Assembly (NCBI GenBank): GCA_016294075.1
Contig: JAEDCQ010000006.1
Location: 1-64,000, forward strand
DNA length: 64,000 nt
Source: Lachnospiraceae bacterium
GTDB taxonomy: Bacteria; Bacillota; Clostridia; Lachnospirales; Lachnospiraceae
Reading direction: 5' to 3'
Numbering within the stretch: position 1 is the first letter of the stretch; each line of letters opens with the position of its first letter. A program made the translations under genes and the position numbers. Shown one piece after another: positions 25,963 to 33,468 of this stretch. The notes below the pieces were generated by a model. It was not told the DNA's origin. It was given only the letters and a program-made list of their open reading frames with translations, and did not search any database.

Positions 25963-27129
25963 ATGGTTACTTTATTAGCAAAACATTTTATTCCTCATTA
26001 TAAGGATACAAAATCGCCTGAGGTGCGTCATTCCTATGGCATGTTATGCGGAATTGTAGGTATTCTGTTAAATATTCTGCTGTTTATCGGCAAATTTATT
26101 GCGGGTACACTCAGCCATTCCATTGCCATCACTGCCGATGCACTGAATAATCTGTCCGATGCCGGTTCTTCTTTTATTACATTGGCAGGCTTTAAATTAG
26201 CTTCCCAGAAGCCGGACCCGGACCACCCTTACGGACACGGACGTATCGAATATCTTTCCGGCTTATTCGTTTCCCTGCTTATTCTGCTGATGGCAGTAGA
26301 ACTTATCAAAACATCCTTCGATAAGATTCTGAATCCACAGATTACGCAGATTAGTCCGCTCATAATTCTGATTCTGATTTCTTCTATATTGGTTAAGCTG
26401 TACATGTCCTTTTACAATCAACAGATTGGAAAAAAGATTGATAGTGCTGCCCTGCTCGCAACCGCAACGGACAGCCGTGGCGATACCCTTGCCACACTTC
26501 TTGTTCTTGCTTCTGCTCTGATTTCATTGTTTACAGGCTTTAGAATCGACGGCTACTGCGGATTTCTGGTCGGAATCTTTATTCTGTATTCCGGTTTTAA
26601 CGCTGCAAAGGATACCATCAATCCGCTCCTCGGTCAGGCTCCTGATAAAGAATATGTGGAAGAAATTGAAAAGCTTGTTACTTCTCATGATTTGATACTT
26701 GGAATACATGATATGATGGTGCACGATTACGGTCCCGGAAGAGTTGTTGTTTCATTACATGCAGAGGTACCCGCTGACGGTAACCTGCTCGAAATGCATG
26801 ATTTAATTGACCATATAGAACAGGATTTAGCAGAAACCTGTCACTGCGAGGCAGTCATTCACATGGACCCCATAACCGTAAATGACCCCAGAGTATCTTT
26901 ATTAAAAGAACAAATTCGGGAAATTATAAAGGGTATTGATGAATCATTACAATTCCATGATTTTCGTGTTGTGGAAGGACCAACGCATACAAATTTGATC
27001 TTTGATGTTTTGGTTCCGTATAAATTTGCCCTAAAAGACAGCAAGTTGATTGACATGATTAATCTCAAGGTAAAAGAGCTGAATTCTTCCTATTTCATAG
27101 CTATAAAAATAGACCATACATATGTATAA
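25963..27129 (+). CDS. Cation diffusion facilitator (CDF) family metal transporter
   Basis: A 388-residue membrane protein with six helices in residues ~25-215 and a cytosolic C-terminal dimerisation domain. The metal-site helix reads IAITADALNNLSDAGSS, with the usual His and Asp of the HxxxD pair replaced here by Asp39-type and Asp; HPYGHGRIEYLSGLFVS is the family loop. The C-terminal domain has GIHDMMVHDYGPGRVVVSLHAEVP. CDF proteins export Zn, Mn, Fe or Cd with proton exchange. The usual length is ~300; the extra ~80 residues form a second C-terminal alpha/beta repeat (~305-388). AGAAGGTG precedes the ATG. Confidence 0.94.
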   Translation: MVTLLAKHFIPHYKDTKSPEVRHSYGMLCGIVGILLNILLFIGKFIAGTLSHSIAITADALNNLSDAGSSFITLAGFKLASQKPDPDHPYGHGRIEYLSGLFVSLLILLMAVELIKTSFDKILNPQITQISPLIILILISSILVKLYMSFYNQQIGKKIDSAALLATATDSRGDTLATLLVLASALISLFTGFRIDGYCGFLVGIFILYSGFNAAKDTINPLLGQAPDKEYVEEIEKLVTSHDLILGIHDMMVHDYGPGRVVVSLHAEVPADGNLLEMHDLIDHIEQDLAETCHCEAVIHMDPITVNDPRVSLLKEQIREIIKGIDESLQFHDFRVVEGPTHTNLIFDVLVPYKFALKDSKLIDMINLKVKELNSSYFIAIKIDHTYV

Positions 27130-27150
27130 AAGTATTTGTTATATAAATCA

Positions 27151-27185
27151 ACGGCGGAAGGCTAAATAGATTGGCCTTCCGCCGT
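27151..27185 (+). terminator. Terminator of the CDF gene
   Basis: ACGGCGGAAGGC (27151-27162) pairs perfectly with GCCTTCCGCCGT (27174-27185), 11-base loop, 21 bases past the stop codon. The T tract after it is poor. Confidence 0.75.
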
Positions 27186-27295
27186 ATCATTATCATAGAA
27201 GATCTAATTTACAGACTTTATTTCATAGTCTCATTTCTTCACACACTCGACTTTATTTATTATCCATTATTATATATTATTTTTTTGATTTTTTT

Positions 27296-27527
27296 ATGTT
27301 TATTCGCTTTATTATGTTTGTTGCTTTTATTATATTTGTTGGCTTTATTATGTTTGTTGACTTTATTATGTTTGTTGCTTCTATTATATTTGTTGGCTTT
27401 ATTATGTTTGTTGGCTTTATTATGTTTGTTGACTTTATTATGTTTGTTGCTTCTACTATGTTTGTTGCTTTTATTATATTTGTTGACTTTATTATGTTTG
27501 TTGCTTCTACTATGTTTGTTAAGTTTA
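27296..27527. repeat. 18-bp minisatellite, about 13 copies
   Basis: Imperfect copies of TTTATTATGTTTGTTGGC, with GC/GAC/TTC variants at the end of the unit. The purity falls off at both ends. Confidence 0.85.
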
Positions 27528-27690
27528 TGTTGCAGGTTTATTTTTCGTTTTCACAATTTCTTCTTTCGAAGCTTATATATCATTTTCCACGACTCCACAT
27601 AGGGTATTTTTGAATGGAATTTCCTCTTTTCTACCCTGTTTAGAGTTCGAACATCCATTAAAATACTACCTGTTTGACAAACACCCTAAC

Positions 27691-27746
27691 AAAACAAGAT
27701 TTTCTACCCCATTTTTACTTTTAAACGGGGTAAAATATCTTGTTTT
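27691..27746. repeat. 56-base near-perfect hairpin with ACCCC/GGGGT core
   Basis: Arms of 24 bases (27691-27714 and 27723-27746) with three mismatches and an 8-base loop. The outer part is AAAACAAGAT/ATCTTGTTTT, the inner part TACCCCATTT/AAACGGGGTA. It could act as a terminator in both directions but has the form of a palindromic repeat unit. Confidence 0.75.
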
Positions 27747-27799
27747 TCTGTCATCTTCGTCTTCTCTATCATTTTTTTCTTTATATCAAGCTAAACTAT

Positions 27800-27834
27800 G
27801 GGTATAAAAAGAGAGTCATGTGCTCTCTATACCC
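27800..27834. repeat. GGGTATA/TATACCC hairpin
   Basis: GGGTATA (27800-27806) and AGAGAG pair with CTCTCT and ATACCC (27823-27834). It is followed by CCGTTAT, giving the TATACCCCGTTA word shared with hairpins at 30.5-30.7 kb. Confidence 0.6.
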
Positions 27835-27844
27835 CGTTATTAGC

Positions 27845-28085
27845 ATTCCTTATTTGTATTCTTTTATTTACATGCTTTTACTTGTATTCTTTTATTTGCA
27901 TCCTTTTACTCGCATGCTTTTATTTGCATCCCCTTTTTTGCATCCTTTTATTTGCATCCTTTTACTCGCATGCTTTTATTTGCATCCCCTTTTACTTGCA
28001 TGCTTTTATTTGCATCCCCTTTTTTGCATCCTTTTATTTATACCCTTTTATTTGCATTCTTTTATTCGCATGCTTTTATTAACAT
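27845..28085. repeat. 15-bp minisatellite, about 16 copies
   Basis: Imperfect copies of CTTTTATTTGCATCC with CTTTTACTCGCATG-type variants. A longer-period order is visible: a block of several units is repeated around 27900-27960 and 27960-28025, suggesting growth by slippage or unequal crossing over. Confidence 0.85.
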
Positions 28086-28111
28086 TTTGGGGATTCTTTT
28101 AGTAGCATTCA

Positions 28112-28768
28112 TTACCGGTATGCTTTTGTTTCAATTACAATCAGCAATACTCCTCGTTCCACTTTAATTTCTGCCGTTTTACCCAGAAATTCATTACTGA
28201 CTCCGACAGGAAAAGTATTATCCAAAACAGCATCTGTGACCTCATATTTTAGATTTTTTATGATTACACCTTCTGCTCTTTCCGATAATGAAAACACAGA
28301 AATCCACCCTGACATTTCAGATGGAAATACACAGCTTTCCTCTTTTATCAGAAAAACTTTGACTCCGTCTCCTACAAGTTCTCCGTATAGTCCATGTTCC
28401 TTTAAATAAAGCAGGCATTGTATGTTTGCCAGAGTATGACTCAAACGTCCTCCAAGACCGCCATAAATTGTGAAATCTGTAATCCCTTTTTTTATTGCCG
28501 CTTTGATTGCCGCCAATGTATCTGTATCGTCTTTTTCACAAGGAAGCTTAACGATAATCTCTTCAGGATATTGGGCTAACAGTTCATAGCGTTCCTTGGG
28601 CAAAGAATCAAAATCACCCACTATCATATTCGGAGTTATATCGTTTTCCGCGCAAAAAACCAGACCGCCATCCAATGCAATTACATAATGATTTTTTGTT
28701 ATAACCGGAATTTGTCTTCCAATATCACCGGCACCGATTAATACCGCACATTTTTTCAGTTCATTCAT
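28112..28768 (-). CDS. thiN: Thiamine pyrophosphokinase
   Basis: A 218-residue enzyme that converts thiamine to thiamine pyrophosphate with ATP. Signatures: VIALDGGLVFCAENDITPNMIVGDFDSL with the GDFDS motif, then KLPCEKDDTDTLAAIKAAI with the conserved DDTD, and GGLGGRLSHTLANI. The closing beta domain covers ~150-218. ATG at 28768 is chosen since the homologous part starts there; a TTG frame to 28831 would add 21 mostly charged residues that lie in a duplicated stretch. It usually follows rsgA/rpe in Gram-positives; here it is alone. Confidence 0.93.
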   Translation of the reverse strand: MNELKKCAVLIGAGDIGRQIPVITKNHYVIALDGGLVFCAENDITPNMIVGDFDSLPKERYELLAQYPEEIIVKLPCEKDDTDTLAAIKAAIKKGITDFTIYGGLGGRLSHTLANIQCLLYLKEHGLYGELVGDGVKVFLIKEESCVFPSEMSGWISVFSLSERAEGVIIKNLKYEVTDAVLDNTFPVGVSNEFLGKTAEIKVERGVLLIVIETKAYR

Positions 28769-28796
28769 CTTCTGATTCTCTTCTTTTCTTGTTACT

Positions 28797-28890
28797 GTTT
28801 TCCGTTCTTCTTTGTTCGGTTTTTTTCTCAATTCCCTTATTTTCCTACTTCCGTTTTTCCGTTCTTCTTTGTTCGGTTTCTTTTCTCAAT
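28797..28890. repeat. 36-bp direct duplication upstream of thiN
   Basis: 28797-28832 and 28855-28890 are nearly identical (TTTTCCGTTCTTCTTTGTTC then GGTTT, T-rich end and CTCAAT), with 22 bases between them. On the minus strand both copies carry GAACAAAGAAGAACGG. Confidence 0.75.
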
Positions 28891-29004
28891 ATTTTATATT
28901 ATCTTCTTTTCTAATTGTTTATCCTATGATAAAATAACAGACGACACAACAACACAAAGTGCTGTTTATTCTTTCAAAGGTACACTTTCAAAGGCAGTTT
29001 CGTT

Positions 29005-29601
29005 ATGGACATTACTCTGGTATTATATTCTCACGGATTCGAACACAAACTCCCCGCTTCCTTAATAAAAAGCAACAGACGCTCTGTTGGAATTACAATT
29101 AATCCCGGCGGAGAAATTATTATCCGCGCTCCAAAGCTCATGCCCGATACCCTTATCATGTCCTATGTGCAGAAGAAAGCCGCATGGATTATTGATGCCT
29201 ATAAGAACCAAAAAAACATCCTCCCCTCTGACAATTTTACGAAAAAATCTCCACAAACTCTTGCTTTGGAAAAACGCTATAAAGATGCCGCCAAAGAGTA
29301 TATTCCCAAACGAGTAGAATATTACCGAGTTCTAACCGGAGGAACTTATTCAAAAATTACAATTCGTGACCAGAAAACACGCTGGGGAAGCTGCTCAAGC
29401 AACGGAACCCTCTCATTTAATTTCCGACTTATGCTGGCACCACCGAGAGTTTTGGATTATGTCGTCGTTCACGAACTATGCCATTTAACCCATATGAATC
29501 ATTCCAGAGAATTCTGGAATATGGTTGAGAGTATTCTACCAGATTACAAAGAACAAAAAAAGTGGTTAAAAGATAACGGGCATACACTACAGGTACCATG
29601 A
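29005..29601 (+). CDS. YgjP-like zinc metallopeptidase-domain protein (M48-like)
   Basis: A 198-residue protein of the YgjP/DUF45 family. The N-terminal beta part reads SVGITINPGGEIIIRAPKLMP; the core shows ITIRDQKTRWGSCSSNGTLSFNFRLMLAPP, then the zinc motif VVHELCHLTHMNHSREFW with HExxH written as HELCH and the third His in NHS. The family is thought to be metal-dependent hydrolases; the substrate is unknown. It is followed after 33 bases by the PD-(D/E)XK-like gene on the same strand. Confidence 0.92.
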   Translation: MDITLVLYSHGFEHKLPASLIKSNRRSVGITINPGGEIIIRAPKLMPDTLIMSYVQKKAAWIIDAYKNQKNILPSDNFTKKSPQTLALEKRYKDAAKEYIPKRVEYYRVLTGGTYSKITIRDQKTRWGSCSSNGTLSFNFRLMLAPPRVLDYVVVHELCHLTHMNHSREFWNMVESILPDYKEQKKWLKDNGHTLQVP

Positions 29602-29634
29602 AAGCGATAACAGTCTTAAAAAGGAGGTTAAACT

Positions 29635-30414
29635 ATGCTTTACGAGCAAATACGCAAGGAACAAAAACGCTTGGATGATGAAATCCAATCTGTCCGGGCC
29701 CAATTACAAAAGCTGCCTGACGGGAAAATATATTGTGCCCGTAATCAACAGCGATACAAGTGGTACTACAGTGACGGTCAGACGCAGGTGTATCTCCCCA
29801 AAAAGGAACGAAAGTTCGCAGAACAACTGGCAGCTAAAAAATATCTTACTACTTTGTACGAAGATTTACTTCTCGAAAAGAAAGCTATTGATGCGTATCT
29901 TAAGCATTCCCCCACAAATTCCCCAAAATCGATTTCACTTCTTACGGAGGAGTCCGGTTATCAGGAACTTCTTCTTCCATATTTCAAGCCCTTATCTTTG
30001 GAACTGTCTGATTGGATGAATTTTCCCTATGATAGAAATACAAAATTTCCCGAACAATTAATTCAAAAAACCGTCTCCGGTCACTATGAACGTTCCAAAT
30101 CGGAAGCGCTGATTGATATGCTTCTGTATATTAACAAAATTCCTTTCCGATATGAGTGCTCCCTTACATTGGGAGAAACCATTGTCTATCCCGATTTCAC
30201 AATCAGGCATCCCCACACCGGTAAAGTTTATTATTGGGAACACTTCGGACTTATGGATGACCTGTCATATTCCAAAAACGCCATTTCAAAATTAAATCTC
30301 TACACTTCTTATGGTATCATACCAACTGTGCATCTGATTACAACCTATGAAACAAAAGATAATCCCCTCAGTTCCGATACAATTGAAAAATTAATAAAAT
30401 TATACTTTCTGTAG
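29635..30414 (+). CDS. PD-(D/E)XK-like nuclease-fold protein, unknown role
   Basis: A 259-residue protein. The N-terminal ~95 residues form a charged helical hairpin (EQIRKEQKRLDDEIQSVRAQLQ; KKERKFAEQLAAKKYL). The C-terminal half looks like a PD-(D/E)XK domain: RSKSEALIDMLL (Glu on helix 1), then IVYPDFTIRHP with the PD, then KVYYWEHFGLMDD where the third motif is E-H rather than E-K, and a helix SKNAISKLNLYTSYGI. The same WEHxG form is seen in nuclease-like domains of some helicases. A very good AAAGGAGG site precedes the ATG. Function is not known; a nuclease role is inference. Confidence 0.65.
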   Translation: MLYEQIRKEQKRLDDEIQSVRAQLQKLPDGKIYCARNQQRYKWYYSDGQTQVYLPKKERKFAEQLAAKKYLTTLYEDLLLEKKAIDAYLKHSPTNSPKSISLLTEESGYQELLLPYFKPLSLELSDWMNFPYDRNTKFPEQLIQKTVSGHYERSKSEALIDMLLYINKIPFRYECSLTLGETIVYPDFTIRHPHTGKVYYWEHFGLMDDLSYSKNAISKLNLYTSYGIIPTVHLITTYETKDNPLSSDTIEKLIKLYFL

Positions 30415-30792
30415 ACAGCTTATAATTTTTTTCTGTGAAATATCAGGTCTGTACTAATTTCAGATTTTGCTGCTTCATACTCACTTTCATTAGTAGCAGG
30501 GTATATGGTTAATTTTCTCTAGAATATTACCCCGTTTGTATTCTTTTCCCACACACTATTATATATGAAAATACATAAACATGCCTTTTTTCTGCCCTAC
30601 TACCCTCTATTATTCAAGCAACGGGGTAACATACTAAATCTTTCAACATTTTTATCCACGTGCCATCTAAAAACGGATTTAAAGAAAACCAAACGGGGTA
30701 TAAGTAGAAAAATTCAAACTACCTATACCCCGTCATCCTACGACACAAAACATTTTATACAATTAACGTGTTATACTCTTTAAATTATCCGC
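30415..30792. other. Non-coding region with AACGGGGTA hairpins
   Basis: No gene is supported between the PD-(D/E)XK-like gene and the rhodanese gene. It contains a long-range inverted pair TTACCCCGTT (30527-30536) and AACGGGGTAA (30620-30629), followed by the tight hairpin at 30693-30733. Confidence 0.5.
30693..30733. repeat. 15-bp hairpin ACGGGGTATA/TATACCCCGT
   Basis: ACGGGGTATAAGTAG (30693-30707) pairs with CTACCTATACCCCGT (30719-30733), one non-Watson-Crick pair, 11-base loop. The same core occurs at 27.7-27.8 kb and 52.27 kb. Confidence 0.7.
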
Positions 30793-30882
30793 AAATTCAT
30801 CACTTCATATCCTTTTGATTTTCAACAAATTCATCACGTCATACCCTTTTGATTTTCAACAAATTCATCACTTCATACCCTT
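30793..30882. repeat. 34-bp tandem repeat overlapping the rhodanese stop codon
   Basis: Units start at 30793, 30827 and 30861; each runs AAATTCATCACTTCATACCC then TTTTGATTTTCAAC, with two to three differences. The third, partial unit contains the last codons and stop of the rhodanese gene, so the gene's end appears to be the source of the array. Confidence 0.8.
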
Positions 30883-31167
30883 CAGTTTGTAACGAAGAAA
30901 GGCATGATATCCGCCTTCAATGCTGTAAATATCATAGCCTGCCCGCGACAAATCCTCGGCAAAACCATCACTTGTATCTCCCGTATAACAGAAAAGGTAA
31001 ATCCTCTTATTTTTCGGGAGCCTTGAAATATATCCGGTAAAATCCTCATGATAAATATGAATGGCACCCGGTATAGTTTCCTTTTCATATTCTTCCCGTT
31101 TACGCAGGTCAATAATTAACTTATCACTTCTATCCCTCAACACTTCCTCAAGACTCTTACGAAACAT
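30868..31167 (-). CDS. Rhodanese-like domain protein
   Basis: A 99-residue single-domain rhodanese-fold protein. DKLIIDLRKREEYEKETIPGAIHI is the CH2A-like segment; IYLFCYTGDTSD holds the active-site Cys, and YDIYSIEGGYHAF closes the domain. It may carry sulfur, possibly for tRNA or cofactor thiolation; no partner is nearby. ATG at 31167 lies eight bases after AGGAGG; the GTG two codons earlier is too close. The stop codon lies within a 34-bp tandem repeat. Confidence 0.92.
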   Translation of the reverse strand: MFRKSLEEVLRDRSDKLIIDLRKREEYEKETIPGAIHIYHEDFTGYISRLPKNKRIYLFCYTGDTSDGFAEDLSRAGYDIYSIEGGYHAFLRYKLKGMK

Positions 31168-31305
31168 AGGCACTTCCTCCTACTATAAGATATTCATTTT
31201 TTTACATTTGTTGTCCACTTTTAAGATTTTTAATGAAAAATGTCAAAAAATCTTTTTCCGGCAATAACTGACTGTAACATTCAAACAATGTCTTTCCCAT
31301 TCCGG

Positions 31306-31443
31306 TTACATGCACTTTTCGTTACATCGGCTGCAGTCTCCGCCACAGGAAAAATTTTTTCCTTTCTTTTTATTTTTCATTATACTTTTAAGTGCCAAAA
31401 TGACACATACAATCAAAATAATTAACACAATTATGGTTCCCAT
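31306..31443 (-). CDS. FeoB-associated Cys-rich membrane mini-protein
   Basis: A 45-residue protein: MGTIIVLIILIVCVILALKS as one membrane helix, a lysine-rich turn (MKNKKKGK), then NFSCGGDCSRCNEKCM with four cysteines. That layout is the FeoB-associated Cys-rich membrane protein family. These normally sit beside feoAB, which is absent from this window. AGCAGG lies eight bases before the ATG. It is divergent from the DtxR-type repressor, with a pair of palindromes between them, so iron control is likely (inference). Confidence 0.8.
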   Translation of the reverse strand: MGTIIVLIILIVCVILALKSIMKNKKKGKNFSCGGDCSRCNEKCM

Positions 31444-31478
31444 AAATAACCTGCTTTCTTGATATTTAGACAATATGT

Positions 31479-31512
31479 TAATCGATTAGTTGATTTGTTA
31501 GTTATCCCTAAC
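31479..31512. promoter_or_regulatory. Candidate operator: two adjacent palindromes
   Basis: TAATCGATTA (31479-31488) is a perfect palindrome. GTTAG-6-CTAAC (31497-31512) is a second. Both lie 35-70 bases upstream of the Cys-rich mini-protein. The second half-sites resemble DtxR/MntR-type operators (TTAG...CTAA). Binding by the neighbouring repressor is plausible but untested. Confidence 0.4.
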
Positions 31513-31578
31513 CATTTGTCCTCATAAGTTTATTCCCGCTGCTATCCTTTGTCAATCTTTTCTTCAGAGAAAGGTTCG

Positions 31579-31607
31579 TTGAAAAAAAAGGAAAGACATG
31601 GTATTCT
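31579..31607 (+). promoter_or_regulatory. SigA-type promoter of the dtxR-like gene
   Basis: TTGAAA (31579-31584), 17-base spacer, TATTCT (31602-31607). This puts the start of transcription near 31614, about 44 bases before the ATG. Confidence 0.5.
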
Positions 31608-31657
31608 TTTTGTATTCTGATAGGATTATTTTATAAAGTCGGAGAAAGGATATTCTT

Positions 31658-32020
31658 ATGAAGATGAATGAATCTGCTGAAAATTATCTGGAAACGATAT
31701 TAATATTAAGCAAAAAACTGCCTGTTGTCCGTTCGGTTGATATTGCCAATGAACTTGGCTTCAAAAAATCCAGCGTCAGTATCGCCATGAAAAATCTCCG
31801 TGAGAAAAATCATATTACGGTAACGGATGCCGGATATATTTATTTGACCGATTCCGGTAAGGGAATTGCCGAAATGATTTTTGAGCGGCATGAGCTTCTG
31901 ACATCATGGTTGACACGTCTCGGTGTTTCTCCAAAGACAGCTTCCGAGGATGCCTGTAAAATAGAGCATGTCATCAGTAAGGAAAGCTTTGATGCTATTA
32001 AGAAGCATGCCAATCCATAA
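31658..32020 (+). CDS. DtxR/MntR-family metal-dependent repressor
   Basis: A 120-residue protein: a winged helix (VRSVDIANELGFKKSSVSIAMKNLREKNHI) and a metal/dimerisation domain (ERHELLTSWLTRLGV; EDACKIEHVIS). The ACKIEH block matches the Cys-x2-Glu-His of DtxR/IdeR rather than the Glu version of MntR, hinting at iron; the N-terminal ligand position (AENYL) is Asn instead of Met or Asp. No SH3 domain, as in the short MntR type. AAAGGA precedes the ATG by eight bases. Divergent from the Cys-rich mini-protein gene. Confidence 0.9.
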   Translation: MKMNESAENYLETILILSKKLPVVRSVDIANELGFKKSSVSIAMKNLREKNHITVTDAGYIYLTDSGKGIAEMIFERHELLTSWLTRLGVSPKTASEDACKIEHVISKESFDAIKKHANP

Positions 32021-32092
32021 GAAGCCATATTCCATCGCATGTTTTTTACCGATAAGAAAAAGAACTTTACATAGTATTATTTTCAACAAAAA

Positions 32093-32146
32093 AGACACAT
32101 TCCATCATAATCAGCTTTAATGTGATACATAGATGAAAATGTGTCT
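32093..32146. terminator. Shared terminator between convergent genes
   Basis: AGACACATT (32093-32101) pairs with AATGTGTCT (32138-32146), with further inner pairing (ATCAT/GATGA). A and T runs flank both sides, so it serves the dtxR-like gene (plus) and the MFS gene (minus). Confidence 0.7.
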
Positions 32147-32151
32147 CTCTT

Positions 32152-33399
32152 TTATTTCTGCTTATTTACTTCTCTTACTGTAATACGGAATAGAATCATG
32201 CCTATTAAAAACAAAATAGCTAGCATGCCTACACCATAATTTTCTTTTCCCGTAATCAACGTTACCGTACTGACTACAGCGGTACCCATGAATGCTGCTC
32301 CTTTTCCGCAGATATCCAGAAAGCCAAAAAACTCTCCTGATTGGTTTGCCGGAATAATCTTTGTAAAATAGGAACGGGACAATGCCTGAATGCCTCCCTG
32401 GAACATTCCCACGCATACAGCAAGAATCCAGAATTGAATCTGTGTTGTCATAAACATTGCATAAACAGCAATTAAAAAATATGCTCCGATACATATTGTA
32501 ATCAGCTTATCTGCTGCGATACGTTGTGCCAGGTATCCGAACAGGATTGCAAACGGGAATGCAACAATCTGCGTTACCAGAAGGGCCAGTAAAAGTCCCG
32601 TACTGTTTAATCCGAGTGCAGAGCCGTATGCAGTTGCCATATCTATAATCGTATACACACCATCAATATAGAAAAAGAATGCCAGCAGAAAAAGAAATGC
32701 TTTCTTTTCCTTCTTTATGTTTTTAAAAGTGCCACCAAGACGTGAAAAGCTTTCACGGAAAACATGCTCCTTTTTTTCTATATAATATTTCTGCTGATAC
32801 TGCTTTAATAAAGGTACACTCATCAAAAGCCACCACAATGCTACAATACCAAAGGAAATCATCATAGCGGTTTCCATGGAAATCCCGAAACGATCCGCAC
32901 CCAATACCACAACAAGGCATATAACAAACGGCACGCAGCTTCCGATATACCCCCACGCATACCCCTGTGAGGAAACCTGATCCATACGTTCTTCATCCGT
33001 AACGTCTGCAAGCATGGAATCGTAAAAGATTAAGCTGCTCGAATAACCAACCTTTGCAATAATAAATATAATCAGAAAAATAAGCCATTGCTTTGCGAAA
33101 CCAAGACTGATGCATCCGAATAATCCGACTGCCAGTGACACGGTAAAAATAGGCTTTTTAAATCCTTTTGTATCAGCAAGTGTGCCAACCACCGGTCCCA
33201 ATAATGCCACAAGAAGTGTTGTGACAGATGCTGCATATCCCCAATAAGCCATATAATGTTCTGATGCAAGACCACCTTCTTTTGCCAGATAATTAAAATA
33301 AATTGGCAGAATTGTGGTAATAAGTAATGTAAATGCAGAATTTCCCACATCATACAAAATCCAGTTTCTTTCCGATTTTGTCATTTTGAATTTGCTCAT
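32152..33399 (-). CDS. MFS transporter, UMF1 family
   Basis: A 415-residue membrane protein with about 12 helices. SERNWILYDVGNSAFTLLITTILPIYF, GYAASVTTLLVALLGPVVGTLAD, SQGYAWGYIGSCVPF and the C-terminal QALSRSYFTKIIPANQSGEFFGFLDICGKGAAF match the UMF1/Atg22-like branch of the major facilitator superfamily. The substrate is unknown. GGAG lies upstream of the ATG. Confidence 0.93.
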   Translation of the reverse strand: MSKFKMTKSERNWILYDVGNSAFTLLITTILPIYFNYLAKEGGLASEHYMAYWGYAASVTTLLVALLGPVVGTLADTKGFKKPIFTVSLAVGLFGCISLGFAKQWLIFLIIFIIAKVGYSSSLIFYDSMLADVTDEERMDQVSSQGYAWGYIGSCVPFVICLVVVLGADRFGISMETAMMISFGIVALWWLLMSVPLLKQYQQKYYIEKKEHVFRESFSRLGGTFKNIKKEKKAFLFLLAFFFYIDGVYTIIDMATAYGSALGLNSTGLLLALLVTQIVAFPFAILFGYLAQRIAADKLITICIGAYFLIAVYAMFMTTQIQFWILAVCVGMFQGGIQALSRSYFTKIIPANQSGEFFGFLDICGKGAAFMGTAVVSTVTLITGKENYGVGMLAILFLIGMILFRITVREVNKQK

Positions 33400-33468
33400 A
33401 AAATGTGCTTCTCCTGTTTATAATATCTATTCTTAAAAAATGTTTTATATCTCTTTTTTATAACTTTT

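Larger units (their letters stand above)
27186..28111. other. Large repeat-filled intergenic region between convergent genes
   Basis: About 925 bases between the CDF gene and thiN, which point toward each other. It contains an 18-bp minisatellite, a 56-base hairpin, a second hairpin and a 15-bp minisatellite. Open frames exist across the repeats (FIMFVG and FYLHP repeats when read in one frame), but two or three frames are open at once, codons are mostly T-rich, and no ribosome binding site is present, so I do not call genes. Confidence 0.6.

Noticed and set aside
27296..28085. CRISPR array
   Set aside because: Units are tandem with no unique spacers, and no cas genes are nearby.
27171..28102. 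Genes encoding FIMFVG- or FYLHP-repeat proteins
   Set aside because: Several frames are open only because the repeat units are multiples of three. No start signal and extremely biased composition.
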